From Baffinella frigidus (taxonomy: Eukaryota; Cryptophyceae; Cryptomonadales; Baffinellaceae), in assembly GCA_026770585.1 (NCBI GenBank), contig MU646376.1, positions 587,727 through 598,861 of the forward strand: 11,135 nucleotides of DNA, written 5' to 3'. The first letter of the stretch is position 1. Each line of letters opens with the position of its first letter. Both the position numbers and the translations under genes were made by a program. Below the pieces are notes generated by a model, which did no database searches, was not told the origin of the DNA, and saw only the letters and a program-made list of their open reading frames with translations. Positions 6,901-11,112 of the stretch are shown piece by piece.

Positions 6901-7131
6901 CTCGTCCGAGGACACGGCGCTCGACTCGTCCTCGCCCCCACGAAGAGACAGCGAGGTGATCCCGCCCATGCCCAGGCGGCCTCGCGCGTGTGCAAGCCTA
7001 CAAGCCACAAACCTCTCAGGTCTGAAAACTCGTTCGCAGAGGCATCCACTGTCTGCATCAACTGCAGCCGCGACGATCACCGCGCCCAGGATGGTCCAGA
7101 ACGGGACGTGCCGCACATCCGAAACCCGCAT
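834..7131 (-). CDS. Multi-exon leucine-rich repeat protein gene (reconstructed)
   Basis: This is a gene-level call joining the exon entries below. Translation gives an N-terminal hydrophobic segment, an acidic spacer with a 26-residue duplication, and about eight LRRs of 22-24 residues (pattern LxxLxVxxNxLxxLPxxL). These are followed by a capping segment after the last DGNPL, a Gly/Ala/Lys-rich region, an acidic Ser/Asp tract and a helical C terminus. Total length is about 540 residues. Splice phases agree at six junctions (five phase 0, one phase 1), and most exons end in AG and resume with G. Two introns would start with GC. LRR domains usually bind protein partners; no catalytic domain is visible, so the role is unknown. 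Exon 3 to exon 4 does not join cleanly, so the locus could be damaged there. All introns contain repetitive elements. Confidence 0.6.
1183..1218. repeat. Short hairpin CACGCATCTCCC...
   Basis: CACGCATCTCCCGTATAT faces ATATATGGGAGATACGTG with two mismatches and no loop. The upstream TGTGTAGTAATTTTCAT resembles the inner arm of foldback C (4669-4814), so this may be a decayed relative. Confidence 0.6.
1362..1476. mobile_element. Foldback element, about 115 bp
   Basis: Arms 1362-1399 and 1439-1476 pair over about 38 bp with a few mismatches (core GGAAGATAAAGTATG). The loop is A- and T-rich. It has no coding capacity and no clear target duplication. It sits in intron 7. Confidence 0.7.
1525..1684 (-). 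CDS. LRR gene exon 7: acidic Ser/Asp tract
   Basis: This exon encodes 53 residues plus one base: DLAAEAAAEAKAAGGGEDLD, then Ser/Asp-rich sequence, three AKD repeats, and an end at NAAAGQT. The acceptor is GTGCAG|GACCTG. The donor G|GTGCCT is phase 1, which matches exon 8. The acidic tract suggests disorder or phosphorylation, but this is inference from composition only. A second acceptor-like copy (CGCAG|GACCTGGCAG) lies 144 bp upstream in transcription. Confidence 0.45.
1706..1785. repeat. 8-bp minisatellite derived from the MITE A tip
   Basis: There are three copies of CCACACAC (1706-1729) followed by seven exact copies of CCACACAG (1730-1785). The last copy is itself the first 8 bases of a MITE A terminal repeat. 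Confidence 0.85.
1778..1822 (+). mobile_element. MITE A, truncated left end
   Basis: CCACACAGCGGGCTACCAAC is followed by GGGGTTTTCGGGCACTGAGTGC. This matches the first ~45 bp of family A, including its subterminal stem (GCACT/AGTGC). The rest of the element is missing. Confidence 0.75.
1881..2100 (+). mobile_element. Family B MITE fragment split by MITE D
   Basis: Sequence 1881-1907 plus 2067-2076 matches the interior of the intact family B copy at 2468-2500 (shared TTGATGCGATTAACTT then GAGAGA). This is a partial, older copy that served as the insertion target for MITE D. The outer limits beyond about 2080 are uncertain. Confidence 0.6.
1903..2071. mobile_element. MITE D (159 bp) with AACTT target duplication
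   Basis: The element is 1908-2066. Its ends CACTCGGAGTCA and TGGCTCGGAGTG are imperfect inverted repeats, and pairing extends inward through ATTTC-GCTAAGTC. A second inner pair (CCTAAGTCAAC / GTTGACTTAGG) is present. It is bounded by AACTT at 1903-1907 and 2067-2071. The same locus sequence without the insert and with a single AACTT is at 2479-2500, so the insertion can be read directly. Confidence 0.85.
2103..2156. repeat. 27-bp perfect tandem duplication
   Basis: Two adjacent exact 27-bp copies (2103-2129 and 2130-2156), each starting TCAAATCATGTG. They look recent because there is no divergence. Confidence 0.9.
2436..2574 (+). mobile_element. MITE family B, copy 1 (139 bp)
   Basis: The ends CCACACGGTGGACTACGAAC and the complement of CCACACGGTGGGCTTCGAGG are inverted repeats of about 25 bp. 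The interior aligns with the 3253-3400 copy reversed, sharing GATTTTCTGGTGCAA. The terminal repeat resembles family A (CCACACAGCGGGCT), which suggests one superfamily. Confidence 0.8.
2670..2720. repeat. CT/CG microsatellite
   Basis: (CT)n runs on both sides of a (CGCT)n core. The Ser/Leu/Arg-rich frames through it are products of the repeat and not genes. Confidence 0.9.
2996..3202 (-). CDS. LRR gene exon 6: Gly/Ala/Lys-rich low-complexity segment
   Basis: This exon is 69 codons. It begins AATARGAGGKHAKNAAPKSN, has a Gly-rich middle and ends with KLSKRAQALAREALQREE. Third positions are overwhelmingly G or C. The acceptor is CACACAG|GCGGC and the donor GAG|GTGCGT, both phase 0. It is basic, probably disordered and then helical. 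No family is recognised. The frame is open beyond both ends, so the exon limits are less certain than the coding call. Confidence 0.45.
3253..3400 (-). mobile_element. MITE family B, copy 2 (148 bp), in intron 5
   Basis: Ends are CCACTCGGTGGGCTTCGAGG and the complement of CCACACGGTGGACTACGGGC. Read in reverse it aligns with copy 1 along most of its length. It makes up more than half of the 273-bp intron between exons 5 and 6 (3203-3475). No target duplication is clear. Confidence 0.8.
3476..3553 (-). CDS. LRR gene exon 5: post-LRR capping helix
   Basis: This exon is 26 codons: DKNRIQKILSKS followed by HKPVKELLDFVRKQ. It follows DGNPLE directly in phase 0. Many LRR proteins carry a basic helix ending in an aromatic-rich stretch straight after the last D/GNP motif, and this exon has that shape. 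The acceptor AACAG|GATAAG is good. The donor would be GC type (CAG|GCGAAT); unspliced, the frame stops within 10 codons. Confidence 0.6.
3554..4040 (-). other. Intron 4: telomere-like array
   Basis: This 487-bp GC..AG intron (GAG|GCAACC to AACAG|GATAAG) is made almost wholly of degenerate (CCCTAAA)n on the transcribed strand, plus about 40 bp of unique sequence near 3985-4020. Confidence 0.5.
3570..4000 (+). repeat. Interstitial telomere-like array 1
   Basis: Degenerate TTTAGGG heptamers, cleanest at about 3828-3866 and 3960-3990. Variants include TGTAGGG, TTCAGGG, TTTCGGG and TCTAGGG. TTTAGGG is the telomere repeat of plants and many algae. It lies between LRR exons 4 and 5, so it is internal and not a chromosome end. 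Confidence 0.9.
4041..4189 (-). CDS. LRR gene exon 4: last two LRRs
   Basis: The in-frame part (4187-4041) encodes 49 residues. It begins TSDLLWDTSTLAGMQALNVA, with NKVTSLGAM next and LKTVVLDGNPLE at the end; the last is the terminal LRR signature. A stop codon just upstream (within GTGTGAGCA) limits the 5' end, so the acceptor is probably GTGAG|CAACG, phase 1. The 3' end is best explained by a GC donor, CTCGAG|GCAACC, immediately before telomere-like sequence. Confidence 0.65.
4425..4498. repeat. Paired palindromes GAATGTACGGA..TCCGTACATTC
   Basis: Two near-perfect palindromes (about 4427-4456 and 4470-4497), each with GAATGTACGGA facing TCCGTRYATTC, are separated by about 13 bp. They are also copies of each other, so several hairpins are possible. 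The outer GCAGAATG ends are inverted repeats, so this may be a small foldback inside element E. Confidence 0.75.
4501..4525 (+). repeat. R3 fragment
   Basis: GAGTTCATTTTGTAAAG, shared with 5884-5911 and 7173-7230; here it diverges after 17 bases. Confidence 0.6.
4610..4625. repeat. Perfect 16-bp palindrome
   Basis: ACGCCAGATCTGGCGT. It is formed by two element E tips meeting head to head. Confidence 0.75.
4669..4814. mobile_element. Foldback element C (146 bp), at the exon 3 break
   Basis: Arms of about 57 bp start ATCTCATAGG on both sides and pair through TTTTAATTT and TTACTACAC. The loop is about 33 bp of AT-rich sequence. On the minus strand it interrupts the LRR frame just after VADL. 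No target duplication is evident. Confidence 0.85.
4809..4821 (-). CDS. LRR gene exon 3, start only (3' end unresolved)
   Basis: After the inferred acceptor at 4822 the frame reads VADL, the expected continuation of the LRR begun in exon 2. It then runs into foldback C (ATCTCATAGG), with a stop soon after. I could not find a donor that joins exon 4 in phase. Either a micro-exon was missed, a non-canonical donor is used, or the gene is interrupted here. Confidence 0.35.
4822..5168 (-). other. Intron 2, flanked by 37-bp direct repeats
   Basis: Splice sites are GAG|GTATGC to CTCGAG|GTCGCC, phase 0, 347 bp. The exon end at 5169-5205 and the intron's own 3' end at 4822-4858 are nearly identical (3 mismatches). 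The intron contains MITE A copy 2. Splicing gives LQYLE-VADL, which fits the LRR consensus. Confidence 0.55.
4981..5143 (-). mobile_element. MITE family A, copy 2 (163 bp), in intron 2
   Basis: Ends are CCACACAGCGGACTTCGAAG and the complement of CCACACAGCGGGCCTCGAAA. The core has CCCTACGGTAGGC and ATAGGGGGGGG. The subterminal stem is GGGCTC/GAGCCC. It lies 25 bp inside the donor of intron 2. Flanks GCATTAC and CCGCTTC do not form a clean duplication. Confidence 0.85.
5169..5375 (-). CDS. LRR gene exon 2: central LRRs
   Basis: This exon is 69 codons, phase 0 at both ends. It starts VLDVSRNKLTSLAAM and ends LPEALGQLQYLE, with repeat starts near residues 1, 21 and 45. The donor GAG|GTATGC is close to consensus. 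The acceptor is CCCGCAG|GTG. Open frame continues upstream of the acceptor, so a longer exon is possible, but the LRR spacing fits the call given. The last 37 bases of the exon are repeated at the far end of intron 2. Confidence 0.75.
5365..5837. repeat. 236-bp tandem duplication spanning the exon 2 acceptor
   Basis: Unit 1 is 5365-5600 and unit 2 is 5601-5837, joined at AGATAGC|ACGTCC. Each contains the first bases of exon 2, its acceptor (CGCAG|GTGCTGGACG) and a foldback G left part. The stretch 5431-5480 versus 5668-5717 is poorly conserved, but the rest is clearly duplicated. Unit 2 carries a TAG where the unit 1 frame has TGG. Confidence 0.8.
5482..5600. mobile_element. Foldback G, truncated copy
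   Basis: It matches the first ~119 bp of the 5719-5869 element (GTGCGGGGCGACTCGATTTA onward) and stops at the tandem-duplication joint, so the right terminal repeat is missing. Confidence 0.8.
5719..5869. mobile_element. Foldback G, complete copy (151 bp)
   Basis: The ends GTGCGGGGCGACTCGATTT and the complement of GTGCAGGGCGACTCAATTT are inverted repeats. Imperfect pairing continues through GCTATYTT and GGGTGG toward the centre, so arms are about 70 bp. It has no coding capacity and lies in intron 1. Confidence 0.85.
5884..5911 (+). repeat. R3 dispersed repeat, copy
   Basis: GAGTTCATTGTGTAAAGCGC followed by GTTTTGCA; the same 28-bp motif occurs at 7173-7200 and 7203-7230. Confidence 0.75.
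5919..6004 (+). repeat. R1 dispersed repeat, single copy
   Basis: It begins TGATCCGAAAGGAAGCATGG and ends with the AAGGACCTAAAG motif. It is close to the reversed copy at 10811-10896 and related to the arrays at 7231-7521 and 7930-8506. Confidence 0.75.
6005..6108 (+). repeat. R2 dispersed repeat, copy 1
   Basis: This 104-bp segment recurs at 8715-8817 with few differences. It includes the hairpin GACCC-TTTCG-GGGGTTC. Its two copies have different left neighbours (R1 here, MITE A there), so it moves or was duplicated independently. Confidence 0.85.
6424..7131 (-). CDS. LRR gene exon 1: signal/anchor, acidic repeats, LRRs 1-3
   Basis: This exon has 236 codons from the ATG at 7131 to a donor GAG|GTGCCT. 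Residues 9-26 (VPFWTILGAVIVAAAVDA) are a plausible signal peptide or membrane anchor. Residues 77-99 and 103-125 are a tandem pair sharing SSKS-EAQPGK and GGA. LRRs begin near residue 165 (LNRLVISGGALTEIPADIAK) and continue at 188 and 211 with LP after each asparagine position. The last residues, LGSSCPALE, join onto VLDVSRNKL of exon 2 to complete a canonical LRR; this is the strongest argument for the splice. I chose this start because it is the first in-frame ATG before the hydrophobic segment. The GC-rich opposite strand is also open here but shows no protein family. Confidence 0.75.
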
Positions 7132-7172
7132 CCTGCGCCGGGAACGCTCCCCTCCTTGATGGTCAAAAAATC

Positions 7173-7230
7173 GAGTTCATTTTGTAAAGCGCGTTTTGCA
7201 GCAAATCATTTTGTAAAGCGCATTTTGCAG
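7173..7230 (+). repeat. R3 repeat, two tandem copies
   Basis: Two imperfect copies of about 28 bp (TCATTTTGTAAAGCGC then RTTTTGCAG) lie about 40 bp upstream of the LRR gene's ATG. No TATA-like or other promoter motif is evident nearby. Confidence 0.8.
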
Positions 7231-7521
7231 TTAAAGGACCTAATGCTTTCTCCGCCCTGTATCCCCTCTTCACGAGCCTCTGCACTGGAGAGCTAAACGC
7301 GATCCGAAAGCAAAAATTCTTTCTCTGCAGATCCCTTCTACGGAACGGCGTGTCGTTGGCATATGTTGGGAGAAATTAAAACCTAAAGGACCTAAAGGAT
7401 CTGCAGTCCTTTCTACGGAAGGGCGTGTCGTTGGCGTATGTTGGGAGCATTTAAAACCTAAAGGACCTAAAGGGTGTCCGCCTATGTTGGGAGCTCGAAG
7501 AACCTAAAGGACCTAAAGGGA
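7231..7521 (+). repeat. R1 repeat array 1
   Basis: There are three units, each with TATGTTGGGAG followed 4-10 bases later by AACCTAAAGGACCTAAAGG. The first is preceded by a ~100-bp leader (CTCTTCACGAGCCTCTGCAC onward) that is repeated at 7930. Unit spacing is uneven (about 50-75 bp), so this is not a simple satellite. Short frames through it shift between units and are not credible genes. Confidence 0.85.
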
Positions 7522-7929
7522 CGTGCTGTCGCGCAACTGTAGGTGGAGGCGAATTGCTAAGAATAGCTCCCCATGTGTCTTTGCACAGCTACATTCTGTA
7601 CAGCCTGGGGGAAGCCTCTGTACAGCCACCACTGTTTGGATGTCTTACCGGTGTTGATTTCTGACGCTTGAATTGCCCTAAACTTTGCTGAGGTCGGTAC
7701 ATTGGGGGAAACCCCTAGACAACCACAATTTTCTCCTTTCACCTTTTGTGTCTGACTGATTTCACCTCACACCCCCACACAATCCCTCTCACCTTGTGGG
7801 GTATCCGTGATAGGAGATCTTATGCTCCAACCATGGGATACCATGGGCCTCATGAAGGCTGACTTAGGTTCGGTGTGTGTGTGAGCATGGGAACCAGTTG
7901 GTATACCTTCACTCACCCCAAGAGAACCA
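7522..7929. other. Gene-free unique stretch
   Basis: About 400 bp of moderately AT-rich sequence between the two R1 arrays. There are some local inverted pieces (CCATGGGATACCATGGG near 7832) but no convincing reading frame, MITE end or RNA gene. Confidence 0.5.
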
Positions 7930-8506
7930 CCCTGTTTCCCCTCTTCACGAGCCTCTGCACTGGAGAGCTAAACGCGATCCGAAAGCAAACATGCTTTCCC
8001 TGCAGTCCTTTCTACGGAAGGGCTTGTCGTTGGCATATGTTGGGCGAAATCAAAACCTAAAGGACCTAAAGGATAAGTTCCGTTGTCCACCTATGGTGGG
8101 AGTTAGAAAAAACCTAAAGGACGTACAGGATCCGAAAGCAAAAATGCTTTTTCTGCAGATCCTTTCTACGGAAGAGCGTGTCGTTGGGCCATGCTTGGAG
8201 AAATTAAAACCTCAAGGACCTAAAGGATCTACGGACGGAAGGGCGTGGCGTTGGGCTATGTTGGGAGAAATTAAAACCTCACGGACCTAAAGGATCTTTT
8301 CTATGGAACGGCGTGTCGTTGGGCTATGTTGGGAGAAATCAAAACCTAAAGGACCTGAAGGATGAGGATACCCTTCAGCTGGTTTCTACCGCGATCCTCT
8401 GCACCGGGGGGCCTGAATGTGATTCGAAAGGAAACATGGCTTTTCTGCATATAAGTTCCGGTCCGCCTATGTTGGGAGTTCGAAGAACCTGCAGGACCTG
8501 AAGGAC
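7930..8506 (+). repeat. R1 repeat array 2
   Basis: Six units share TATGTTGGGAG and AACCTAAAGGACCTAAAGG variants. The first ~150 bp are nearly identical to the start of array 1. Leader pieces (CCGAAAGCAAA-ATGCTTT, CTTTCTACGGAAGGGCGTG) recur between units. The long plus-strand frame beginning at 7877 simply reads through the repeats. Confidence 0.85.
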
Positions 8507-8545
8507 ACGTCCTGCGGATTCCACTCACACAAGTGTCAGCGGCAA

Positions 8546-8706
8546 CCGCACAGCGGACTTCGAAAGGATTTTGAATAGCCCCTAAGCGACAAGACCTACG
8601 ACCCTACGGTAGGCAAACCGTAGGGGCATAGGGGGGGGGGTGCTGATAAAGTAACGGAAACTCGGGCACTGGGTGCCCGAAAATCCCTTCGTAGCCCTCT
8701 GTGTGG
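8546..8706 (-). mobile_element. MITE family A, copy 3 (161 bp)
   Basis: Ends are CCGCACAGCGGACTTCGAAA and the complement of CCACACAGAGGGCTACGAAG. The core has CCCTACGGTAGGC and a G9-10 run. The subterminal stem is CGGGCAC/GTGCCCG. No target duplication is visible. Confidence 0.85.
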
Positions 8707-8714
8707 GCTTAGTT

Positions 8715-8817
8715 GAGTAATCAATAGAGGAACCCTTTCGGGGTTCCCTCACCCTGGAAATGGAGTAAAGGAGACGCCTCTGAGGACCTGGCTCAGGGTG
8801 TCTGCTTGCTCTGTTCC
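8715..8817 (+). repeat. R2 dispersed repeat, copy 2
   Basis: Second copy of the 6005-6108 segment. Its hairpin GGAACCC-TTTC-GGGGTTCC is better paired here than in copy 1. Confidence 0.85.
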
Positions 8818-8827
8818 TCCATTTCAT

Positions 8828-8942
8828 TAGTGTCCGAGAAAAAATGGTGCTCGACATAAAAGCATTTTAGTTGCCCTTTTGTACTGGAGTTTCTGCTCTA
8901 AACGAGTTTTATGGCGAGCCCAGTTATACTCAGGCAGAGCTA
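8828..8942. mobile_element. Family M foldback, copy 2
   Basis: The right end (ATGGCGAGCCCAGTTATACT through GGCAGAGC then TA) matches the 677-830 element. The left end (TA, GTGTCCGAG, GGTGCTCGACATAAAA) pairs with it imperfectly. It is shorter (111 bp) and lacks the C/G runs. Confidence 0.65.
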
Positions 8943-9009
8943 GAAAATGTCCTTGGTGAAAATCCGCCAGACATAAACGATGACGAAACTCGAATTGGCA
9001 CGGGTGTGA

Positions 9010-9042
9010 AGGGTTGAGGGTTTAAGGTTTAGGGTCTAGGGT

Positions 9043-9109
<67 letters not shown>

Positions 9110-9200
9110 GGTCGAGCGTTGAGCGTTGAGCGTTGAGGGTTTATAATTTTTGGTTTAGGGCTTACGGTTTGGGGTTTGGGGTTTGGGGTTTGGGGTTTAG
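9010..9200 (+). repeat. Telomere-like array 2 with GGGTTGA run
   Basis: Ten exact GGGTTGA heptamers occupy 9039-9108, followed by GGGTCGA, three GCGTTGA, then TTTAGGG-like sequence and four GGGGTTT units (about 9169-9198). It is an interstitial telomere derivative with local homogenisation of variants. Confidence 0.9.
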
Positions 9201-9963
9201 CCTGGGACGAGAGCGTTACGACGAACCGCGCTGCTGGGGGCCTCCAAGGACTAGCTCTGTCCACCAACCCTTACGTAAAGATCGAACGGGGGGGGGGGGG
9301 GGCAGGTTTATAAGTTGACATACACGAGGAGAGGGGGGGGCAAGGGAAGATTTAGAGTAAAATGGTGGCTGAGTTTTTAAAGTTCGGGAAAACCTCAATT
9401 GTTTCGGGAAGTTAGCACACGGGATTTGACCGCGTAGGCCCTAGGGCTCTCACATGAGGTTCGGTTGTAGGAGCACCATGGTATACCGTAGTCCAATCCT
9501 TCAGTCGGCATATGCCAATTACTCTGCACTCGAGGAGAGTTCGCATGGATTCTCAACGCCTCGAAATCAGCAAGTGGTGTTCAACGTTTGCGGCGTGGGG
9601 TGTGCCCCTACCATGGCGTAAACAAATGCGTTTTCAGGCATGGCTGGCATGTCGCAACAGGCCCTGCCACGGGAGGCGATGGGTCGGTATGAGGGGTGGG
9701 GGTGGAGTGATAAATTATTTCTACCTATGCAATTGTTAGACGTTTTGCAGTTTTCGCCGTACCAAATTCTGTTGACTGATCGCCGCGCCCTTCCAGTGCT
9801 ACATGCATCCAACACCACAACAACATTTAATAAACCTCCCCCCCACACCAACCCGCCTGCAAACCAACTCACGCGACTCGCGAAGTCCGCCCAGACACGG
9901 GCGCTACACTACACGAAACCACAAAGGCCTCCAGGGCGTCCAACCGCCCCTGACCACATGCTC
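9201..9963. other. Gene-poor stretch
   Basis: It contains a 15-G run near 9288-9302 and a solo TAGCTCTGTCC (about 9250-9260) matching the tip of the family M foldback. Between 9400 and 9960 I find no convincing exon. A minus-strand acceptor-like GTCAG|GGGCGG at 9950 opens about 25 codons that could belong to gene 2. Confidence 0.35.
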
Positions 9964-10179
9964 TCAGCGCCGCTCGCGACCGAGCAAGTCGAGGCAGATC
10001 TCGCCTTCCGACGCAGATATCGAGGCTGAAAGCTCCTCGTCGGCCTCGGCGGGAGAGGAGTCGGGCGTGTGCTTCGCCACGCCCGGCATAGAGGAGGGCG
10101 TGTGCTTCTGATTACTGATCGGCACGCGAGAAGAGGCGCGCCCGCCCTCCGCGAGCAGCATCAGTACCGATTCTGACAC
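9964..10179 (-). CDS. Gene 2, candidate exon c (C-terminal)
   Basis: An acceptor CGCAG|GTGTCAG opens a 71-codon frame to a stop. It begins VSESVLMLLAEGGRASSRVP, has two KHTP motifs (KHTPSSMPG, KHTPDSSPA) and an acidic Ser/Glu/Ala tract, and ends LDLLGRERR. Third positions are mostly G or C. No family is recognised. The plus strand is also open here, ending EEGVCF-stop, and cannot be fully excluded; the splice site and neighbouring minus-strand exons favour the minus strand. Confidence 0.4.
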   Translation of the reverse strand: MSESVLMLLAEGGRASSRVPISNQKHTPSSMPGVAKHTPDSSPAEADEELSASISASEGEICLDLLGRERR

Positions 10180-10189
10180 CTGCGTTGAA

Positions 10190-10336
10190 GGTTTATGGTT
10201 TATGATTCATGGTCTATGGTTTATGGTTTGGGGTTTAGGGTTTGGGGTTTAGGGTTTAGGGTTTGGGGTGTGAGGTGTAGGGTGTAGGGTGTAGGGTTTA
10301 GGGTTTAGGGTTAAGGGTTTAGGGTTGAGGGTTTAG
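10190..10336 (+). repeat. Telomere-like array 3, intron of gene 2
   Basis: TTTATGG, TTTGGGG, TTTAGGG and TGTAGGG heptamers. On the minus strand it separates candidate exons b and c of gene 2, in the same relation as array 1 to LRR exons 4 and 5. Confidence 0.85.
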
Positions 10337-10342
10337 AGAAAA

Positions 10343-10432
10343 CGGCTCCTCCGTGAGTCCCACACGCGCCTTGAGGTGGGACCCCACCAGCAGCAGAGAG
10401 GCAGGGTCGCGAGGATGGCTGGCAAGAACAGA
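10343..10432 (-). CDS. Gene 2, candidate exon b
   Basis: From an inferred acceptor GATGAG|TCTGTT the frame reads SVLASHPRDPASLLLVGSHL and then KARVGLTEEP, up to the telomere-like array. The donor is unresolved: GT sites exist inside the exon (after LKAR, for example), and GAG|GAGCCG would need a GA donor. No family is recognised. Confidence 0.4.
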
Positions 10433-10435
10433 CTC

Positions 10436-10584
10436 ATCCGGGAACATGTTTAATTTAAAAGAAAATGGCCTATCAAACCGGATTCTGGCTCTAATTAAAT
10501 TTTCTGAGGGCCCTAATTAACCTTCATCCAACTCCTATGAACAATAGGGATTCGTTTTCTTTTAAATTAAACATGTCCCCGGAT
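10436..10584. mobile_element. MITE F (149 bp), coextensive with a gene 2 intron
   Basis: The ends ATCCGGGAACATGTTTAATT and the complement of ATCCGGGGACATGTTTAATT continue to a 30-bp inverted repeat with one mismatch. The interior has two CTAATTAA motifs. An inferred intron (10433-10592, CGA|GTGTCT to GATGAG|TCTG, minus strand) exceeds the element by only 11 bp. Both coding flanks are phase 0, and reading through would stop at once (GTG TCT TAA). Confidence 0.8.
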
Positions 10585-10592
10585 TAAGACAC

Positions 10593-10709
10593 TCGAAGAG
10601 GCGCTGGGAGAAAGTTGACCTCTCCGTCGGAGAGAGACGATTCGCTGGAGGCGTCCTCGTCCTCCTCCCCCTCCTCTCCCCGAGTGCCGCCCGCGCCCCT
10701 CTCCCGAGC
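10593..10709 (-). CDS. Gene 2, candidate exon a (acidic)
   Basis: This exon is 39 codons from acceptor GGCAG|GCTCGG: it starts ARERGAGGTRGEEGEEDEDA, then SSESSLSDGE and VNFLPAPLR. The Glu/Asp/Ser-rich composition with GC-rich third positions resembles LRR exon 7. Upstream exons were not found. A GT inside (GAG|GTCAAC) is an alternative donor. Confidence 0.4.
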
Positions 10710-10768
10710 CTGCCGACACCCCACCAACGTCACACCCCGAGCCTGTCGACACCCCACCAACGTCACAC
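10703..10768. repeat. 33-bp tandem duplication over an acceptor site
   Basis: Two adjacent 33-bp copies (10703-10735, 10736-10768) with one mismatch. Each contains, on the minus strand, TGTCGRCAG|GCTCGGG, so the acceptor of gene 2 exon a is present twice. Confidence 0.9.
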
Positions 10769-10810
10769 GCTGCGGCGTTTGCTGGCACCCGACCTCGCAG
10801 AGTCGGCTCC

Positions 10811-10896
10811 TGTAGGTCCTCTAAGTTCTTCGAGCTCCCGACATAGGCGGACACCGGAACTGGTTCTGTGGAAAGGCCATGCTACCTTTCGGATCA
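10811..10896 (-). repeat. R1 dispersed repeat, reversed copy
   Basis: On the minus strand it reads TGATCCGAAAGGTAGCATGG ... GGAGCTCGAAGAAC, closely matching 5919-6004. Both copies sit upstream of exons in the gene's direction. Confidence 0.75.
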
Positions 10897-11029
10897 TATC
10901 AAGCCCCCCTGTACAGCTCAACGGGTACCGGTTTCGTCTCATGTTTCTTAAGCCGTCAACAACATTTCAAGGAAGTGACGTCTCCCTCTCCCTCGAATCC
11001 GACTCTGGACGCCCCGCCCGGTACCGCTA

Positions 11030-11112
11030 CGGTGCGCAGCCGGTACTTCCCTCCCAAACCCTCAAACCTGAACCCTGAACTCTGACCGGCGCGCAGCCGA
11101 TACCCCCCTCCC
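11030..11112. repeat. 26-bp direct repeat around a telomere-like scrap
   Basis: Copies 11030-11055 and 11087-11112 (four mismatches, CGGYGCGCAGCCGRTAC) bracket about 31 bp of CCCTGAAC-like sequence. On the minus strand a frame containing YRLRTVAVPGG lies beside it and could be an exon of gene 2, but it is too short to call. The rest of 10900-11135 shows nothing else. Confidence 0.6.

Noticed and set aside
6400-7296. 298-codon plus-strand open frame
   Set aside because: It is antisense to LRR exon 1. Its translation is Arg/Gln/Leu-rich with no motif, while the minus strand gives regular LRRs.
7877-8290. 137-codon plus-strand frame with repeated NQNLKDLKD
   Set aside because: It reads through R1 repeats; the frame shifts between units and neighbouring copies have stops.
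7231-8506. CRISPR-like array
   Set aside because: Units and spacing are irregular, the 'spacers' are related to one another, there are no cas genes, and the context is eukaryotic.
9250-9260. Third copy of the family M foldback
   Set aside because: Only the 11-bp tip matches; no partner end or shared interior is present.
9022-9267. Minus-strand frame with repeated NPQPSTL
   Set aside because: It is the translation of the GGGTTGA heptamer run.
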